A stretch of DNA of 64,000 bases from an uncultured Alistipes sp. (GCA_937899895.1 CALBQR010000020.1:1-64000); one strand, 5' to 3'; shown: positions 43,688 through 52,361, counted from the stretch's first letter. A program made the numbers and translations. The notes: generated by a model not told the origin, from the sequence alone.

Positions 43688-44461
43688 CTATCGCTTGCGA
43701 ACGATATATAGGTGATCTTTTGGCAGAGCATAACGCTCTCGCTCTTCGGCGGTTAGCATTGCAGCGTAGTCCAAATCCTCGACCTCGAAACCCACCTCGC
43801 GCAGACGATCGGCGTAGTCGCAACCATAGACGCGGCGGTGGTCATACTGCCCGAAGATTCGGGTGCGCTCCTCAGGGTCGGTTATCGAATCATCCTCGAA
43901 AGTTTTTTCACGTTCCAACTCGACGGGCGAAAGGATCACGCCCCACCCCCCGCGGCGCATCACGCGGTGGATTTCGCGCATCGCTTGCAGATCATCTTCG
44001 ACGTGCTCCATAATATGGTTGCAAAAGACCACATCGAAACTCTCGTCTGCCAATGGAATATGCTGAATATCAAAATGTAAGTCGGCCAACGGGCTCTCCA
44101 AATCGGCTGTTACATAGTCCTCCTCGTGCCCCTTGTACGCCTTGCGCAGGTGGCGCATCAAGCAGACTTCGGGAGCCACGTGCAGCAGTCGCGGACGGCG
44201 GTCAAAGAGGACGCTTTCGCGCTGCAACCAGAGCCAAAGCAGGCGGTGTCGTTCAAGCGATAAGCAGTTGGGACACAGAGCATTATCGCGCGACGTTACA
44301 TATCCGTACGGCAGGAATTTGCGACGTTTCGTGCCGCACACGGGGCACTCGCGCCCGCGACCCACATAGAGCAGTCCGAGCAGAGGCACCGCCCAGCCAG
44401 CCATACGTTGCAGAATGGGGCGCGGTATAGCGTTGAGTATAAAGCGAATAAGTCGTTTCAT
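43688..44461 (-). CDS. Class I SAM-dependent methyltransferase with zinc-ribbon-like N-terminus
   Basis: 257 aa. N-terminal CPVCGTKRRKFLPYG and ALCPNCLSLERHRLLWL carry two CxxC pairs, probably a zinc ribbon. The methyltransferase core includes LLHVAPEVCL, DYVTADLESPLADLHFDI and DVVFCNHIMEHVEDDLQAMREIHRVMR, a Methyltransf_11-like motif IV. Substrate unknown; relatives of this layout often sit in polysaccharide loci. The ATG overlaps the xseB stop (4 bases). Confidence 0.8.
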   Translation of the reverse strand: MKRLIRFILNAIPRPILQRMAGWAVPLLGLLYVGRGRECPVCGTKRRKFLPYGYVTSRDNALCPNCLSLERHRLLWLWLQRESVLFDRRPRLLHVAPEVCLMRHLRKAYKGHEEDYVTADLESPLADLHFDIQHIPLADESFDVVFCNHIMEHVEDDLQAMREIHRVMRRGGWGVILSPVELEREKTFEDDSITDPEERTRIFGQYDHRRVYGCDYADRLREVGFEVEDLDYAAMLTAEERERYALPKDHLYIVRKR

Positions 44462-44679
44462 CGCACGCCCTCCTCGTTACCGCCAAGCACCTCGGCAACC
44501 TCTTTTTCGGCACGCGCAAGACGCTCCTTGCATTGCGCGATCAACTCTGTGGCGCGCTTCACTTCGGCCGACAGAGTATCGACATCCATCTGTCGATTGT
44601 TGAATCGAGTGAGAATCTGCTCCACTTCGGCCATCGCCTCGGTGTAGGTAAGCTCCTGTTTTTTAGTTGTTTTTGCCAT
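44458..44679 (-). CDS. xseB: Exodeoxyribonuclease VII small subunit
   Basis: 73-aa helical protein, LTYTEAMAEVEQILTRFNNRQMDVDTLSAEVKRATELI, with the family core VEQIL and the late CKERLARAEKEV. Several copies bind one XseA. Its start overlaps the end of xseA by 17 bases, implying coupled translation. Confidence 0.9.
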   Translation of the reverse strand: MAKTTKKQELTYTEAMAEVEQILTRFNNRQMDVDTLSAEVKRATELIAQCKERLARAEKEVAEVLGGNEEGVR

Positions 44680-45979
44680 TATCTGTAATTTTTGCTTTTA
44701 ATTCACCTTTTGCCAATCGTATCGACAATTCGGCTCCGACCTCGGCCTGCGATGCGTCATTTAGAGCGCGACCGTCAAGGCTCACCACAGCAAAGCCCAG
44801 AGCCATAATGCGTTGCGGATCTCGCGCCGCTACGGCCTGCTCCATCGACGAGAGCTTTTCGTGCTCGGCGCGAAGGAGATTTGCAACCGTATGGCGCAAC
44901 ATTTCGTCGGCTCGCGCCACGCGATTTCGTTGCTCGTTAATGAGCGTTTCGCCCACTCGACGCAACTCCGACGAGTAGCGTTCGAGCGTCAGTTCAAGGC
45001 GGCGCGTAGTTCCGAGAGCCTGCGTTGCGACCATCGCGGCGTTGCGTTCAAGACGTTGATGTTCAGCGTTTAGCAGCTCCGTTGCTCGTTGTCCTATTGC
45101 TTGCGCGAGAGCATCGAGCGAGGCATCGAATTCGGCCAGAGAATCGACCACCCACGCCGCTACGGCCGTCGGAGTTTTGAGTCGCAGAGCCGCGACCATA
45201 TCGGCCACACTCTCATCCTTGTCGTGGCCGATACCCGTAACGACGGGCAGCGGGAATTGCGCCACGTGCGCACACAGACGGTAGGAGTTGAAACAGGCCA
45301 AATCGCTCTGCGAACCTCCGCCGCGAATCACCGCCACAATATCGAATTCGTCGGCTCGTTCGGCTACACTTTCCAACGCCTCGATAACCGAATCTTCGGC
45401 TGCGTGTCCCTGCATAAATGCCTCGAAGAGAGTGAGTTCGATGCGATATGGCGAGCGAGCGATCTCTTTGCAGAAATCCTGATAACCAGCCGCATTGGCA
45501 CTCGAAACCACCGCCACACGCTGTGGTACGCGGGGCAGGTCGAGTTCGCGGTTCATATCCCACACACCCTCCTCGCGCAGGCGAGCGATGGTTTGCTGTC
45601 GCTGCTGCTCCCAATCGCCGACGGTGTAGGTCGGATCGATGTCCTGAATCTGGAACGAAAGACCGTAAAGTTCGTGATATGTGATAGTTACACGCGCCAA
45701 TACCTTCATCCCGACAGCCAACTGTTCGCCCGTTTTCGCGGCGAAATAGGAGGCGATCGGGCCGTAGTGCGAACGCCAAATTACGGCCGAGGCCTTTGCT
45801 GCGGGAACGCCATTTGCACCGCCCTTTTCGACCAATTCGAGGTAGCAGTGCCCCGAATAATTGACCTTCATTTCGGAGATTTCGGCGGCAACCCATACGG
45901 GCAGAGGGAACGCCTCGGCCAGGCGTTCTCGCACAGCAAGCTGCAACTCGCGCAGTGAAAAGTGTTTTTTCTGCTCCAT
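44663..45979 (-). CDS. xseA: Exodeoxyribonuclease VII large subunit
   Basis: Processive single-strand exonuclease in repair. OB-fold at the N-terminus (VWVAAEISEMKVNYSGHCYLEL), then the catalytic domain with RVAVVSSANAAGYQDF, DIVAVIRGGGSQSDLACFNSY, PVVTGIGHDKDESVADMVA, and a C-terminal coiled coil for XseB binding. The open frame extends to 46201, but ATG 45979 (MEQKKHFSLRELQLAV) matches the family and lies after the promoter at 46012-46005. 438 aa is normal. Confidence 0.94.
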   Translation of the reverse strand: MEQKKHFSLRELQLAVRERLAEAFPLPVWVAAEISEMKVNYSGHCYLELVEKGGANGVPAAKASAVIWRSHYGPIASYFAAKTGEQLAVGMKVLARVTITYHELYGLSFQIQDIDPTYTVGDWEQQRQQTIARLREEGVWDMNRELDLPRVPQRVAVVSSANAAGYQDFCKEIARSPYRIELTLFEAFMQGHAAEDSVIEALESVAERADEFDIVAVIRGGGSQSDLACFNSYRLCAHVAQFPLPVVTGIGHDKDESVADMVAALRLKTPTAVAAWVVDSLAEFDASLDALAQAIGQRATELLNAEHQRLERNAAMVATQALGTTRRLELTLERYSSELRRVGETLINEQRNRVARADEMLRHTVANLLRAEHEKLSSMEQAVAARDPQRIMALGFAVVSLDGRALNDASQAEVGAELSIRLAKGELKAKITDNGKNN

Positions 45980-46004
45980 TTGCTTACGAAATCTCTTCAA
46001 AATA

Positions 46005-46034
46005 CAAAGGTATGAAAAATTTTCCTTATCTTTG
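46005..46034. promoter_or_regulatory. Divergent -7 elements for xseA and prfA
   Basis: TACCTTTG on the minus strand (46012-46005) and TATCTTTG on the plus strand (46027-46034). Only 14 bases separate them, so binding of polymerase to one may block the other. No -33 TTG stands out for either. Confidence 0.55.
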
Positions 46035-46052
46035 CGCGCAAAATGTAAAGCT

Positions 46053-47138
46053 ATGGCAGACAATTCAATACTTATACGTCTCGACGGCCTCAAACTCAAA
46101 TATGAGGAGATGGGCGAGCAGATGACCGACCCCGAAGTGATCGCCGATGTCAAGCGATTCATCCAGCTCAACAAGGAGTACAAGGAACTCGAACCGATCA
46201 TCGAGGCAAGCGAGCACTATCGCACTGCGATCGCTAACTTGCAGGAAGCCAAGGATGTACTCGCTAACGAGAAGGACGAGGAGTTCCGCGAAATGGCTCG
46301 TATGGAGGTGGCTGAACTCGAACCGAAGATCGTCGAGTTGGAGGAGCAGATCAAGCTCCTGCTGATCCCGAAGGACCCGCAGGACGACAAGAATGCAATC
46401 GTCGAAATTCGTGGTGGTACGGGTGGCGACGAGGCAGCAATCTTTGCGGGCGACCTGCTGCGTATGTACACCAAATATATCGAGAGCCGCGGCTGGCGCT
46501 ACGAGATCAACTCGTTCAGCGAGGGTGCTGCGGGCGGTTACAAGGAGGTCGTGCTGAAAGTTACGGGCGCGGGCGTCTATGGCGTGTTGAAGTATGAGTC
46601 GGGCGTGCACCGTGTGCAACGTGTGCCCCAGACCGAGACGCAGGGCCGTGTTCATACCTCGGCGGCATCGGTGGCTGTACTGCCTGAGGCAGAGGAGTTT
46701 GATGTTGAGATCTCGATGAACGATATTCGCAAGGATATCTTCTGTGCATCGGGTCCCGGTGGCCAGTCGGTCAATACGACCTACTCGGCAATCCGTCTGA
46801 CACACATCCCGACGGGTATCGTCGTGCAGTGCCAGGACCAGAAGTCGCAGCTCAAAAACTTTGATAAGGCGTTGGAGGAGTTGCGTACGCGCGTGTTCAA
46901 CCTCGAATACTCGAAGTATCTCGACGAGATTGCATCGAAGCGTAAGACGATGGTTTCGACGGGCGACCGTTCGGCAAAGATTCGTACCTACAACTATCCG
47001 CAGGGCCGTATCACCGACCATCGTATCAACTATACGATCTACAACCTTTCGGCCTTTATGGACGGTGATATTCAGGATGTTATCGATCACCTGATCGTTG
47101 CCGAGAACGCCGAGCGATTGAAGGAGAGCGAGCTGTAA
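46053..47138 (+). CDS. prfA: Peptide chain release factor 1
   Basis: Reads UAA and UAG stop codons and triggers peptidyl-tRNA hydrolysis. The GGQ catalytic loop is in ASGPGGQSVNTTYSAIRLTH, and the stop-recognition tripeptide in RVQRVPQTETQGRVHTS is PQT, of the RF1 PxT type. 361 aa from ATG 46053 (MADNSILIRLDGLK); the frame is open further upstream but that part overlaps xseA and the promoter. A clear terminator follows. Confidence 0.96.
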   Translation: MADNSILIRLDGLKLKYEEMGEQMTDPEVIADVKRFIQLNKEYKELEPIIEASEHYRTAIANLQEAKDVLANEKDEEFREMARMEVAELEPKIVELEEQIKLLLIPKDPQDDKNAIVEIRGGTGGDEAAIFAGDLLRMYTKYIESRGWRYEINSFSEGAAGGYKEVVLKVTGAGVYGVLKYESGVHRVQRVPQTETQGRVHTSAASVAVLPEAEEFDVEISMNDIRKDIFCASGPGGQSVNTTYSAIRLTHIPTGIVVQCQDQKSQLKNFDKALEELRTRVFNLEYSKYLDEIASKRKTMVSTGDRSAKIRTYNYPQGRITDHRINYTIYNLSAFMDGDIQDVIDHLIVAENAERLKESEL

Positions 47139-47178
47139 GAGCCCTTTGCCGAAAGATTAATCGACAATCAAATATCTG

Positions 47179-47211
47179 CCTGCTCAACCCAAACGGTTGG
47201 GCAGGTTTTTT
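47179..47211 (+). terminator. prfA terminator
   Basis: CCTGCTCAACC pairs with GGTTGGGCAGG around CAAAC-type loop bases and runs into TTTTTTAT. Confidence 0.88.
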
Positions 47212-47328
47212 ATGCCTGTAACTCTTCGCAGACGAAGGTGGCGGAGCGTATTGAATGTAGCCCGTCGGACATTATATATTATATATAGGTCGCGCGAGAT
47301 TTTACGAAAAGGGGCGAAAACGGCTATT

Positions 47329-47384
47329 GAAATTAAAATTTTCGCCTCGACCGCTTGGAATTTGAAATAAAATTCACATATTTA
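47329..47384 (+). repeat. Promoter-bearing 56-bp repeat, copy 1
   Basis: 52 of 56 bases match 48079-48134. Includes TTG (47355-47357), a 19-base spacer and CATATTTA (47377-47384), a weak version of the -7 element. Confidence 0.8.
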
Positions 47385-47413
47385 GCTGACAAATAGATTA
47401 GTATGATGAAAAA

Positions 47414-47506
47414 ATGCCTTTCTTTATTCCATTTAATGAGCAACAAGCAATAGAACAATATCTGCTTAAAAAGAAATATATTGATAATACAATAACCATA
47501 TTTTAG
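47414..47506 (+). CDS. Possible 30-aa small protein or leader peptide
   Basis: ATG at 47414 to TAG at 47504-47506, encoding MPFFIPFNEQQAIEQYLLKK and ten further residues ending NTITIF. It begins 30 bases after the repeated promoter and ends 9 bases before the next gene, so it would be translated first on that mRNA. It is amphipathic and without homologues that I recognise. It may be chance. Confidence 0.3.
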   Translation: MPFFIPFNEQQAIEQYLLKKKYIDNTITIF

Positions 47507-47515
47507 TGATAATTT

Positions 47516-47968
47516 ATGAAGCATTTACTTGTCATCATTCTTATCTTTATGGAGCTGGTCGGGTTAGCCAGCGAGCCTACATACGTGATTTTCACTTCGA
47601 ATAATAGCGACACAACGGAACCGCACGTTATTCATTCGGACTACACTTCGAGTTGGGATCAAGAGGTTTTCAAGTACCCAATGCACGTTTTTCACGTCGA
47701 TTGTAGACGACTGAGTGAGTATAGTATGTTCGGTTATATTGTTTACGTCGAGGAGCAGTATGACGCTAAGATTGAGAGGCGTCCCTTAGCGGATCTTGAT
47801 AACATTAATGTGATCGATCTTGACAAGGAGCTGCCAACGCTCAATAAGCAGTCGATGCGGGCACTGATCAATCAAATGTATCAAGCCGAAGAGCTGTATT
47901 TCATCGACCGTAACTATATCCAAAACGATTCGGTGGCGATCTATCCGGTTCGCCGTGCCGGCTTTTAA
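47516..47968 (+). CDS. Small secreted protein of unknown function
   Basis: 150 aa with a plausible signal peptide (KHLLVIILIFMELVGLAS). The mature part is acidic and aromatic (SWDQEVFKYPMHVFHVDCRRLSEYSMFGYIVYVEEQYDAKIERRP, read in segments) and ends VAIYPVRRAGF. I recognise no domain. Composition is less GC-rich than neighbours. Flanked by two copies of the same promoter repeat, one before and one after, suggesting it arrived with or between a duplication upstream of the EF-G paralogue. Confidence 0.6.
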   Translation: MKHLLVIILIFMELVGLASEPTYVIFTSNNSDTTEPHVIHSDYTSSWDQEVFKYPMHVFHVDCRRLSEYSMFGYIVYVEEQYDAKIERRPLADLDNINVIDLDKELPTLNKQSMRALINQMYQAEELYFIDRNYIQNDSVAIYPVRRAGF

Positions 47969-48078
47969 TTCATAACCGAATCGGAGGCGATGGGGTAGGC
48001 GTGAGAGCCGCCCCTTTTTTGTATATATACATATATTAATAGTTTCGCGCAACGGCGAATAGCCCCAAAACCGCCCTC

Positions 48079-48134
48079 GAAATTAAAATTTTCGGCGCGA
48101 ACGCTTGGAATTTGAAATAAAATTCATATATTTA
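48079..48134 (+). promoter_or_regulatory. Promoter of the EF-G paralogue (repeat copy 2)
   Basis: TTG at 48105-48107, 19-base spacer, TATATTTA at 48127-48134, then 43 bases to the start codon. It is the stronger of two near-identical copies (the other at 47329-47384). Confidence 0.7.
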
Positions 48135-48177
48135 TGGTCGCGAATTTAGAAACTAAAACAAAAATAACCTCAAAACT

Positions 48178-50331
48178 ATGAAAAACTATTCAACAAAAGA
48201 GATTAAGAACGTCGTTCTTATCGGTGCCCCCGGCTCTGGAAAAACCACCCTCGCCGAGGCTATGGCTTATGAAGGTAAGGTGATTGATCGCCGTGGTACG
48301 ATCGAGGGTGAGAATACTCTGTCGGATAACACCGATATCGAGCACGAATACAAACGTTCGATCTATTCGACCGCTCTGTTCTCGGAGTTTATGGGTCGTA
48401 AGCTCAATATCATCGACACTCCGGGTTCGGACGACTTCTGCGGTAGTCTGTTCTCGGCTTTCAAGGTTGCTGACGTTGGTCTGTGCGTGATCAGCGCAGT
48501 TGAGGGTTTCGAGGCAGGTACCGAGATTCAGGCTCGTTACGCTCGTAAGCTCAACAAGCCCGTGATCGCTATCGTTAATAAACTCGATGCCGAGAATGCA
48601 AATTGGGACGAGACCATCGAGAGCATCAACGCTTCGTCGCGTGTGAAGCCCGTAATCGTTCAGTATCCCGTTAATCCCGGCCCGAACTTCAACTCGTTCA
48701 TCGACGTTCTGATGATGAAGATGTATCGCTTCACCGATGAGAACGGTACCCGTGAGGAGCTCGAAATCCCCGCAGAGGAGATGGAGCGCGCACAGGAGCT
48801 GCACCAGATTCTGGTTGAGACTGCTGCCGAGAATGATGAGGATCTGATGATGCTCTACTTCGATAAGGGCGCACTGACCCAGGACGATATTCGTAGCGGT
48901 TTGAAGTTAGGCGTTGCAAAGCGCGACTGCCTGCCCGTATTCTGTGCATCGGCAAAGCGCGATGTAGGCTCGAAGCGTATTATGGAGTTCATTATCAACG
49001 TGGCTCCCGGTCCGCTGACTGCTCCCAACTTCCTCTCGACCGAGGGTGAGGAGATCGAGGCAGACGAGAATGGCCAGCCCGTTGTATTCGTATTCAAGAG
49101 CCAGGTTGAGCAGCACTTGGGCGAAATCAGCTACTTCCGCGTTGTTCGTGGTAAGATCAGTGAGGGTATGGAGTTGGTTAATAGCCGCACAGGTAATAAG
49201 GAGAAGATCTCGCAGCTGTTTGCCGTTGCAGGTAAGAACCGTATCAAGGTTTCGGAGTTGGCAGCAGGCGATATCGGTTGCACCGTTAAGTTGAAGGCTA
49301 CCCGCACTAACGATACTCTGTCGGCACCCTCGACTCCCGTCGAGATCGAGCCGATCGTATTCCCTGAGCCTCGCTACCGCGCAGCAGTTAAGGCTGCAAA
49401 GCAGGGCGACGATGAGAAGCTGGGCGAGTTGCTCAATAAGGCAAAGTATGAGGATCCGACCATTCTGGTTGAGTACTCGAAGGAGTTGAAGCAGACCATT
49501 ATTCAGGGTCAGGGTGAGCACCACCTCAATATTTTGAAGTATCGCCTCTCGACCGAGAACAAGATGGAGATCGAATATATGGCACCGCGTATTCCTTACC
49601 GCGAGACCATCACCAAGGTTGCACAGGCAGACTACCGCCATAAGAAGCAGTCGGGTGGCGCAGGTCAGTTCGGTGAGGTTCATATGGTTATCGAGCCCTA
49701 CTACGAGGGTATGCCCGAACCTACCAAGTATAAGGTTGCAGGCAAGGAGATCACCGTCAATGTTAAGGGCAAGGAGGAGTACGAGCTTGAATGGGGCGGC
49801 AAGTTGCAGTACTACAACTCGATCGTTGGTGGTGCAATCGACGCACGCTTTATGCCCGCTATCTTGAAGGGTATCAACGAGAAGATGACCGAGGGCCCGC
49901 TGACCGGTTCGTATGCACGCGATATCCGCGTTGTGATCTACGACGGTAAGATGCACCCGGTTGACTCGAATGAAATTTCGTTCAAGTTGGCAGCACGTAA
50001 CGCCTTCAAGGAGGCATTCCGCAACGCAGGCCCGAAGATTATGGAGCCTATTTACAGCGTTGAGGTATTGGTACCGAGCGACCGTATGGGTGATGTAATG
50101 AGCGACTTGCAGAACCGCCGCGCACTGATCGAGGGTATGTCGTCGGAGCACGGTCTGGATCGTCTGAATGCTCGCGTGCCTCTGGCAGAGCTGTATCGCT
50201 ATTCGACCACGCTGTCGTCGCTGACCAACGGCCGTGCATCGTACACGATGAAGTTCGCTTCGTACGAGCAGGTTCCCGCTGATGTTCAGGACAAGCTGTT
50301 GAAGGCTTACACCGATACCGACGAGGATTAA
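48178..50331 (+). CDS. Elongation factor G paralogue (EF-G2 type) lacking the catalytic histidine
   Basis: 717-aa five-domain EF-G-like protein. G1 is GAPGSGKTT (16-24), G4 is NKLD (134-137), but G3 reads DTPGSDDF with Ser84 where GTPases have the catalytic His, and the switch I RGITI is replaced by KRSIYST. Domains II-V follow normally (HLNILKYRLSTENKMEIEY; GSYARDIRVVIYDG). This fits the Bacteroides EF-G2, reported to promote translocation without GTP hydrolysis and to support gut colonisation. Codon use is biased (Ala often GCA, Val GTT), as in strongly expressed genes. A different role, for example ribosome rescue, is possible. Confidence 0.85.
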   Translation: MKNYSTKEIKNVVLIGAPGSGKTTLAEAMAYEGKVIDRRGTIEGENTLSDNTDIEHEYKRSIYSTALFSEFMGRKLNIIDTPGSDDFCGSLFSAFKVADVGLCVISAVEGFEAGTEIQARYARKLNKPVIAIVNKLDAENANWDETIESINASSRVKPVIVQYPVNPGPNFNSFIDVLMMKMYRFTDENGTREELEIPAEEMERAQELHQILVETAAENDEDLMMLYFDKGALTQDDIRSGLKLGVAKRDCLPVFCASAKRDVGSKRIMEFIINVAPGPLTAPNFLSTEGEEIEADENGQPVVFVFKSQVEQHLGEISYFRVVRGKISEGMELVNSRTGNKEKISQLFAVAGKNRIKVSELAAGDIGCTVKLKATRTNDTLSAPSTPVEIEPIVFPEPRYRAAVKAAKQGDDEKLGELLNKAKYEDPTILVEYSKELKQTIIQGQGEHHLNILKYRLSTENKMEIEYMAPRIPYRETITKVAQADYRHKKQSGGAGQFGEVHMVIEPYYEGMPEPTKYKVAGKEITVNVKGKEEYELEWGGKLQYYNSIVGGAIDARFMPAILKGINEKMTEGPLTGSYARDIRVVIYDGKMHPVDSNEISFKLAARNAFKEAFRNAGPKIMEPIYSVEVLVPSDRMGDVMSDLQNRRALIEGMSSEHGLDRLNARVPLAELYRYSTTLSSLTNGRASYTMKFASYEQVPADVQDKLLKAYTDTDED

Positions 50332-50353
50332 TCCATAATCCTACGAGTATAGC

Positions 50354-50384
50354 AAAACCGCGCTCTTCGGGGCGCGGTTTTTTT
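50354..50384 (+). terminator. Terminator of the EF-G paralogue gene
   Basis: AAAACCGCGC and GCGCGGTTTT pair around TCTTCGGG, followed by more T. Confidence 0.9.
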
Positions 50385-50454
50385 GTTAGAGGGAGCTTTT
50401 CGGGTGGCTGCATTGTGCTGTGCAGCCACTTTTGGGAGTGTATTGCAAATGAAA

Positions 50455-50515
50455 AATCCGCCCCGACAAGTGGAGGGAGAGAAGCGGTCAAAGACCGACT
50501 TGTCGGGAACGGATT
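50455..50515 (-). terminator. Long hairpin terminator of the SGNH hydrolase gene
   Basis: Outer arms AATCCG + CCCGACAAGT (50455-50471) pair with ACTTGTCGGG + CGGATT (50498-50515); an inner GCGGTC/GACCG hairpin sits in the loop. On the minus strand the stem ends in TTTTTC. Confidence 0.78.
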
Positions 50516-50554
50516 TATTTCGTTTTTAGGTCGATGTACCTTTTAATAGCTCAT

Positions 50555-51259
50555 TTATAGGTACTTGCCCGCTACGTTGCAAATCGCATCGGCAATCAGT
50601 CGATGCCCTTGCGCGTTGGGGTGAATACCATCGGAGCAAAACATCTCGCGATAGTTGCGCTCGAACAGAAACGGTGTCGTGATGTCGATAATCGGGACAT
50701 TGAGCGACGCCGAGAGTTTGAACAGACGCAGGTTGTACATCTCGTGCCACTGCGTGATATTCTCGACACATCCATCGAGCCAGCGCAATACATTCGAGCG
50801 TCGTGCCGTGTCCATCGAGCGCGTGAACATATCGAAATAGCGATCGGCGATAATCGGCGGCAGCGACAGCAAAACGGGCTTTGAGCCGAGTTCGCACACC
50901 TTCGCAATCATCTGTCGATACTGCTCCTCGAAGCGTTCAAGCGAGGTGATCGGGTGGTGTTCGCCATCGGGGTCGTCGGCAATCTGTCGCCACGAGTGGT
51001 CGCAATCGTTACCGCCAAACTCCAATACAACGAACTCCGACGTGGTTACGTGCTCCTGCCAACGCTCCAATTCGCGCAGTCCGCGACAGGTTGTATTGCC
51101 GAAGCGACCGTGATTTTTGATCTCGATGTCGAGTGTTGATTGACAACGATTCGAGAAACTATCTTGTAATATGCTATATCGAGGTGAAGCCTGTTCGTCG
51201 ATTCTATCAAGAACAATGCCACCCATTATCGAATCTCCAAATGCTGTAATACGTTTCAT
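50555..51259 (-). CDS. SGNH/GDSL-family hydrolase
   Basis: Probable esterase, lipase or deacetylase of 234 aa. Block I is ITAFGDSIMGG with the nucleophilic Ser, block III FGGNDCDHSW (GxND), and block V DGIHPNAQGHRLIAD with the Asp-His pair. No signal peptide, so it should be cytoplasmic. The frame is open to 51343 but the promoter at 51322-51292 puts the start at ATG 51259 (MKRITAFGDS). Substrate unknown. Confidence 0.88.
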   Translation of the reverse strand: MKRITAFGDSIMGGIVLDRIDEQASPRYSILQDSFSNRCQSTLDIEIKNHGRFGNTTCRGLRELERWQEHVTTSEFVVLEFGGNDCDHSWRQIADDPDGEHHPITSLERFEEQYRQMIAKVCELGSKPVLLSLPPIIADRYFDMFTRSMDTARRSNVLRWLDGCVENITQWHEMYNLRLFKLSASLNVPIIDITTPFLFERNYREMFCSDGIHPNAQGHRLIADAICNVAGKYL

Positions 51260-51291
51260 TGTTTGCACCGTTTTCAAATCTTTGAACACTG

Positions 51292-51322
51292 CAAAACTAA
51301 CACCACGATCGCGCCTTGGCAA
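51292..51322 (-). promoter_or_regulatory. Promoter of the SGNH hydrolase gene
   Basis: Minus strand: TTG at 51322-51320, 20-base spacer, TAGTTTTG at 51299-51292. Confidence 0.75.
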
Positions 51323-51363
51323 ATTGTCGGGACTTGTGAGCAAAATTTGTGATATTTTGCTAT

Positions 51364-51409
51364 TTTTAGTTACTAAAATCGCTATATTGGGACAAAATCA
51401 CTATATTTG
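51364..51409 (+). promoter_or_regulatory. Operator-like palindrome and -7 element before the LytTR gene
   Basis: TTTTAGT-T-ACTAAAA (51364-51378) is a perfect 7-bp-arm palindrome at the -33 distance from TATATTTG (51402-51409). A factor bound there would cover the polymerase contact; self-regulation by the LytTR protein is a guess. Confidence 0.45.
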
Positions 51410-51441
51410 CACTTTCATCACACACAAAATCGGGACTAAAA

Positions 51442-52239
51442 ATGACTGCATTACCGACCAATTTCCGCAGAAAACGCACCCAGGCGATCCATATTTTTGC
51501 GATGCCGTTGTCGTTTTTCGCATTTATGCTGATTTATCGTCCGTTTAACGTCGAGCAGGCTCTGTCGCTTGGCCGATTCTCGTTCGAGATCAACCTTACG
51601 CTGATCTCGTGCATTATCTTCGGCTCGATGATCCTTGTGCGCGGACTCTTTTATGCGTTGCGCCATCGAATTGATACGCTGACCTACTTCTTCTGGTCTA
51701 TCTTCGAGATGGTCGTGGCGGTCTTCTTTGTCGCGCTGTATGCGTGGCTGATGGAGCGCGCGGTCGATCCCTATTTCTTGGTCGTTTCACGTGCCTGCAA
51801 ATGGGTTTTGCCTGTGCTGATATTCCCCTATGTGATTGTTACTCTGGCACTTTTCCTCGCCAATAAGGAGCGACAGCAGATCGACGAGAGTGAGTCGGCG
51901 AAGATGCGTTTCTATGACGAACGCCGTAATTTGAAACTTGTCGTGGCAACCGCCTCGGTGCTCTATATCGCCGCCGAGGAGAACTATATAAATATCTATT
52001 ATCAGGAGGGCGAGAAGATGCGTAACTACCTGGTCCGCGCCTCGATGAAGTCGATCGAGGAGCTGTGCGGAGCGCATAATCTGCTGCGCTGTCATCGCTC
52101 CTATTACATCAATCCGCGCCACGTGAAGGTGTTGCGCAAGAATCGCGAAGGAACGATTTTCGCCGAGCTCGATACCGTAACGCCGTGCGAGGTGCCCGTA
52201 ACCAAACGCTATTACGATGTAATTTCGTCGGCGATTTAG
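51442..52239 (+). CDS. Membrane-embedded LytTR-type transcription regulator
   Basis: 265 aa. Four predicted helices in residues about 18-140 (IFAMPLSFFAFMLIY; LTLISCIIFGSMILVRGLFYAL; FEMVVAVFFVALYAWLM; WVLPVLIFPYVIVTLALFL) precede a cytoplasmic linker and a LytTR DNA-binding domain (VLYIAAEENYINIYYQEGEKMRNYLVR, LRCHRSYYINPRHVKVLRKN). It lacks a receiver domain, so signal input must come through the membrane part or a partner. No histidine kinase is adjacent. Target genes unknown. Confidence 0.88.
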   Translation: MTALPTNFRRKRTQAIHIFAMPLSFFAFMLIYRPFNVEQALSLGRFSFEINLTLISCIIFGSMILVRGLFYALRHRIDTLTYFFWSIFEMVVAVFFVALYAWLMERAVDPYFLVVSRACKWVLPVLIFPYVIVTLALFLANKERQQIDESESAKMRFYDERRNLKLVVATASVLYIAAEENYINIYYQEGEKMRNYLVRASMKSIEELCGAHNLLRCHRSYYINPRHVKVLRKNREGTIFAELDTVTPCEVPVTKRYYDVISSAI

Positions 52240-52361
52240 GGGCAAATCGAGCCGGAAATGGCGGTTTTGTCAAATCACGAAAAAATTATTTTCAAATCAC
52301 AACTTCAATAGTGAATAATTTCGTATCTTGCGACCAAGATTGGGTTAAAGTACTTTGAACT

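Larger units (their letters stand above)
47212..47515. other. Intergenic stretch after prfA
   Basis: Contains an AT palindrome-like run (TATATATTATATATAGG, about 47273-47289), copy 1 of a promoter repeat (47329-47384) and a 30-codon reading frame (47414-47506). Nothing else recognised. Confidence 0.6.

Noticed and set aside
45980..46201. Longer xseA reading frame
   Set aside because: It runs over the divergent promoters and the prfA start, and the added residues are not family-like.
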